In this document: positions 6,815 to 8,291 of the stretch, piece by piece
How positions within the stretch are numbered: the stretch's first letter is position 1
Layout of the letters: each line of letters opens with the position of its first letter
NCBI GenBank assembly: GCA_903923915.1
Contig: CAIXZI010000182.1
Span: 1-8,291, forward strand
Direction: 5' to 3'
DNA length: 8,291 nt
DNA from: an uncultured Bacteroidota bacterium
Lineage (GTDB): Bacteria > Bacteroidota > Bacteroidia > B-17B0 > Aurantibacillaceae
Position numbers and translations under genes: made by a program
The notes under the pieces: generated by a model
The model's database searches: none
What the model was told of the DNA's origin: nothing
The model's input: the letters and a program-made list of their open reading frames with translations, nothing else

Positions 6815-7333
6815 ATGTCGGTTTTTATACGAGAGGCAAAAACTGAAGACGCAGAAACCATTGGTAAAGTGGCCGCACAAACTTTTACGGAAACTTTTGA
6901 GTGGTATAACAGCGCAGAAAACATGCGAGATTATAACGAATCGCATTTTGCTACACACCAAATTTTAGCAGAAATTGAAGATAAAAATGCCATCATGTAT
7001 GTAGCTCTTATTAATGATGAAATTATTGGCTACGCAAAACTAAAAAGCTCTGAAACACCAGAAGAATTGGGTAATTTAACCAGCATAGAAATTGAAAGAT
7101 TATACGTAAAAAAAGAATTTCACGATAAAAAAGTGGGCTTAGCTTTAATGAATACTTGCGTAGAAAAAGCTAAAGAAAAAAAGGTAAATGTAATTTGGTT
7201 AGGAGTTTGGGAACAAAACCCAAAAGCCATTAATTTTTATACCAAAATTGGATTTGAAAAGTTTGGCCAGCATATCTTTCAGTTGGGCGATGATGCGCAG
7301 ATAGATTATTTAATGAAGATGGATTTGAAATAA
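6815..7333 (+). CDS. GNAT acetyltransferase, PaiA-like (possible polyamine N-acetyltransferase)
   Basis: The 172-residue protein matches my memory of Bacillus subtilis PaiA along its whole length: the early TFTETFEWYNSAENMRDY (23-40), IEIERLYVKKEF (91-102), VIWLGVWEQNPKAINFY (126-142), KIGFEKFGQHIFQLGDDAQ (144-162) and a closing hydrophobic/Lys stretch. PaiA has N1-acetyltransferase activity on spermidine and spermine, so a small-amine substrate is possible here, but specificity cannot be read from sequence. The acetyl-CoA pyrophosphate-binding motif, normally Q/R-x-x-G-x-G/A, reads H103-D-K-K106-V-G108: the first glycine is Lys and the Gln is His, which is unusual. Asn135 and Tyr142, typical of motif B, are kept. 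No signal peptide is present, so it is cytoplasmic. It is the last gene of the porP-aroC transcription unit, 6 bp after aroC. Confidence 0.88.
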   Translation: MSVFIREAKTEDAETIGKVAAQTFTETFEWYNSAENMRDYNESHFATHQILAEIEDKNAIMYVALINDEIIGYAKLKSSETPEELGNLTSIEIERLYVKKEFHDKKVGLALMNTCVEKAKEKKVNVIWLGVWEQNPKAINFYTKIGFEKFGQHIFQLGDDAQIDYLMKMDLK

Positions 7334-7340
7334 ATTCTTT

Positions 7341-7366
7341 CGACATTGCAAGGAACGAAGCAATTT
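7341..7366. repeat. Short palindromic intergenic repeat (degenerate copy)
   Basis: CGACATTGCAAGGAACGAAG continuing into CAATTT contains inverted arms ATTGC (7345-7349) and GCAAT (7360-7364) around a 10-nt loop. It closely resembles the dispersed element CGTCATTGCGAGGAACGAAG-CAATC, which I recall as frequent in intergenic DNA of many bacterial genomes, including Bacteroidota. It sits in the 55-bp gap between convergent genes. It could mark the end of both transcripts, but no T-tract follows on either strand, so I do not call it a terminator. Confidence 0.5.
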
Positions 7367-7388
7367 CTGTAATAAAACATAAAGTTGA

Positions 7389-7784
7389 TTAATATCCCCC
7401 TAGATAGAGTTTAGTCCAATCACTTGTTTGTAATTGATCGCCAGTAATCTTAAAACCACCACGGAATGCATTATTTAATGAATCAGGAATCACTTGAACA
7501 CTATATTCGTCGGTTCTTGCTGCATTATCATGTATTTTAAAATGCCCATTAGCATCTGTTACAGCTTGCCCAACTAAAAAATAATCACAAGAAAAAGATA
7601 TCTTACCTCGCTCGCAAGCATACAAGTAAACCCATGTGCCAGCGGTCACTGGCTTCATGGAAGCTCTACTATAATAGACGGTCCCTTCGTATGTAATTTT
7701 AGCAAACCATCTTTCTTTAGAACAAGTTAAGCAGCATAAGGCAATACTGGTAATTATTATTTGTTTTATAAATCTATAGCGCAT
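7389..7784 (-). CDS. Small predicted lipoprotein with a carboxypeptidase-regulatory-like beta domain
   Basis: The 131-residue protein starts MRYRFIKQIIITSIALCCLT followed by Cys21-Ser-Lys-Glu. A basic n-region and hydrophobic core end at a cysteine, consistent with a lipoprotein signal, although the residue before Cys21 is Thr rather than the usual Gly/Ala/Ser. The following SKE resembles the charged residues that direct Bacteroidota lipoproteins to the surface. The rest looks like one beta-sandwich domain: PVTAGTWVYLYACERG (45-60), then AVTDANGHFKI (74-84), typical of carboxypeptidase-regulatory or transthyretin-like repeats ('x-T-D-x-x-G-x-F'), ending in WTKLYLGGY. Cys57 and Cys66 could form a disulfide. 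The gene stands alone, convergent with the acetyltransferase gene. I recognise no named family and assign no function. Confidence 0.75.
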   Translation of the reverse strand: MRYRFIKQIIITSIALCCLTCSKERWFAKITYEGTVYYSRASMKPVTAGTWVYLYACERGKISFSCDYFLVGQAVTDANGHFKIHDNAARTDEYSVQVIPDSLNNAFRGGFKITGDQLQTSDWTKLYLGGY

Positions 7785-7812
7785 TGTTTTTTATTAAAAA
7801 AAAACTTAACGA

Positions 7813-7820
7813 CAAAGCTA
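7813..7820 (-). promoter_or_regulatory. Predicted -7 element upstream of the lipoprotein gene
   Basis: The minus-strand sequence TAGCTTTG is an exact match to TAnnTTTG, placed to start transcription near 7806-7809, about 22-25 nt before the ATG at 7784. I found no convincing -33 TTTG at the expected distance, so support is partial. Confidence 0.35.
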
Positions 7821-7886
7821 ATTCTTTTCCTGAAATATTTTTTTGTCACTATAGATGTAAAACTATCAAACAAGCCAAATCTCCAC

Positions 7887-7914
7887 AACTTATAATTTAT
7901 AACTTATAATTCAT
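7887..7914. repeat. Two tandem 14-bp AT-rich units
   Basis: AACTTATAATTTAT (7887-7900) is followed directly by AACTTATAATTCAT (7901-7914), one mismatch apart. The pair lies in the 172-bp divergent gap between the lipoprotein gene and the gene at 7957, about 43 bp before the latter's start. It could be a binding site or simple AT-rich slippage; nothing in the sequence decides this. No clear plus-strand TAnnTTTG element was found in this gap. Confidence 0.5.
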
Positions 7915-7956
7915 ATTTTTCCACAAAAATTCAGATATTTACACAAATCAAAAACA

Positions 7957-8291
7957 ATGGAAATTCTTTTAGAAATATTAAAAATATTAATTCCGGCAGC
8001 CGCCGTATTTGCCGCTACTTATTTTATTGTGAAAACATTTTTAAGCAGCGATCAAAAACGTAGAGATTATGAATTGCGTAAATCGCAAATGAATATTACA
8101 ACTCCTATAAGATTGCAAGCCTACGAACGCATTATTTTATTTTTAGAGCGTATAGAGCCAAACAACCTGGTGTTGCGTATTAACAAGGCGGGCATGACCA
8201 TACCCATGTTGCATTCTGAACTTATAAAAACTATTAAAACAGAATACGAACATAATATTTCGCAACAAATTTATGTAAGTGTAAACGCCTG
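7957..8291 (+). CDS. Membrane-anchored protein of unknown function (C-terminus cut by window edge)
   Basis: The frame opens at ATG 7957 and continues for 111 codons plus two bases to the window end with no stop. It begins with a hydrophobic stretch, LLEILKILIPAAAVFAATYF (4-23), that should be one N-terminal membrane segment. A basic, charged region follows (QKRRDYELRKSQ, 33-44), then a conserved-looking soluble part: TTPIRLQAYERIILFLERIE (48-67), PNNLVLRI (68-75) and EYEHNISQQIYVS (96-108). The 'LRLQAYERL-x-LFLERI' and 'HN-x-SQQIYVS' wording matches what I recall of an uncharacterised Bacteroidota family annotated only by a domain-of-unknown-function name. The soluble part is probably cytoplasmic. 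It is transcribed away from the neighbouring lipoprotein gene. Confidence 0.85.
   Translation, partial: MEILLEILKILIPAAAVFAATYFIVKTFLSSDQKRRDYELRKSQMNITTPIRLQAYERIILFLERIEPNNLVLRINKAGMTIPMLHSELIKTIKTEYEHNISQQIYVSVNA

Noticed and set aside
6779..6961. Minus-strand 60-codon ORF across the aroC-GNAT junction
   Set aside because: It overlaps the coding sequence of both plus-strand genes and has no recognisable domain.
7914..7921. TATTTTTC as -7 element for the gene at 7957
   Set aside because: It mismatches the final G of TAnnTTTG, lies in very AT-rich sequence, and lacks a -33 element.

Overview
The window looks like a piece of a Bacteroidota chromosome, in or near Flavobacteriales/Sphingobacteriales; I cannot place it more finely. 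The signs are the AT-rich composition, a PorP/SprF-family type IX secretion protein, a protein with a C-terminal domain resembling type IX sorting signals, the near absence of well-placed Shine-Dalgarno sequences, and several matches to the Bacteroidota -7 promoter element TAnnTTTG in correctly oriented intergenic sites. No rRNA, tRNA, insertion sequence, prophage or CRISPR array is visible.

Positions 1-3777, minus strand: an iron-sulfur assembly (suf) operon read right to left. It runs from an A-type carrier (sufA/erpA-like) through sufB, a four-helix-bundle protein and sufC to the N-terminal two thirds or less of sufD, which leaves the left edge. SufB, SufC and SufD form the scaffold/ATPase complex that builds clusters, and the A-type protein is a likely carrier. 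The four-helix-bundle gene is the odd member. It belongs to the family first seen in 23S rRNA intervening sequences, it carries a Gly/Asn/Arg-rich tail, and the 77-bp gap upstream holds a perfect TAnnTTTG element. The second half of the operon may therefore have its own promoter.

Positions 3823-5735: a divergent pair. A secreted protein with a type IX-like C-terminus lies on the minus strand and a PorP/SprF-family outer-membrane protein on the plus strand, separated by about 113 bp. A promoter-like sequence overlaps the first codons of the PorP ORF as it would normally be called, so its true start may be a TTG at 4767.

Positions 5735-7333, plus strand: aroC (chorismate synthase) overlaps the porP stop by one base in TAATG. 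A PaiA-like GNAT acetyltransferase follows 6 bp later. The three genes look like one transcript, although their functions are unrelated.

Positions 7334-8291: a short palindromic repeat sits in the convergent gap. It is followed by a small predicted lipoprotein gene on the minus strand and, divergent from that, the start of a membrane-anchored protein of unknown function that runs off the right edge.

Most of the window is ordinary housekeeping sequence. I do not see a clear new biological system. The points most worth a second look are the gene embedded in the suf operon with its internal promoter, the type IX-like divergent pair, two gene starts that promoter motifs call into question, and the palindromic repeat.
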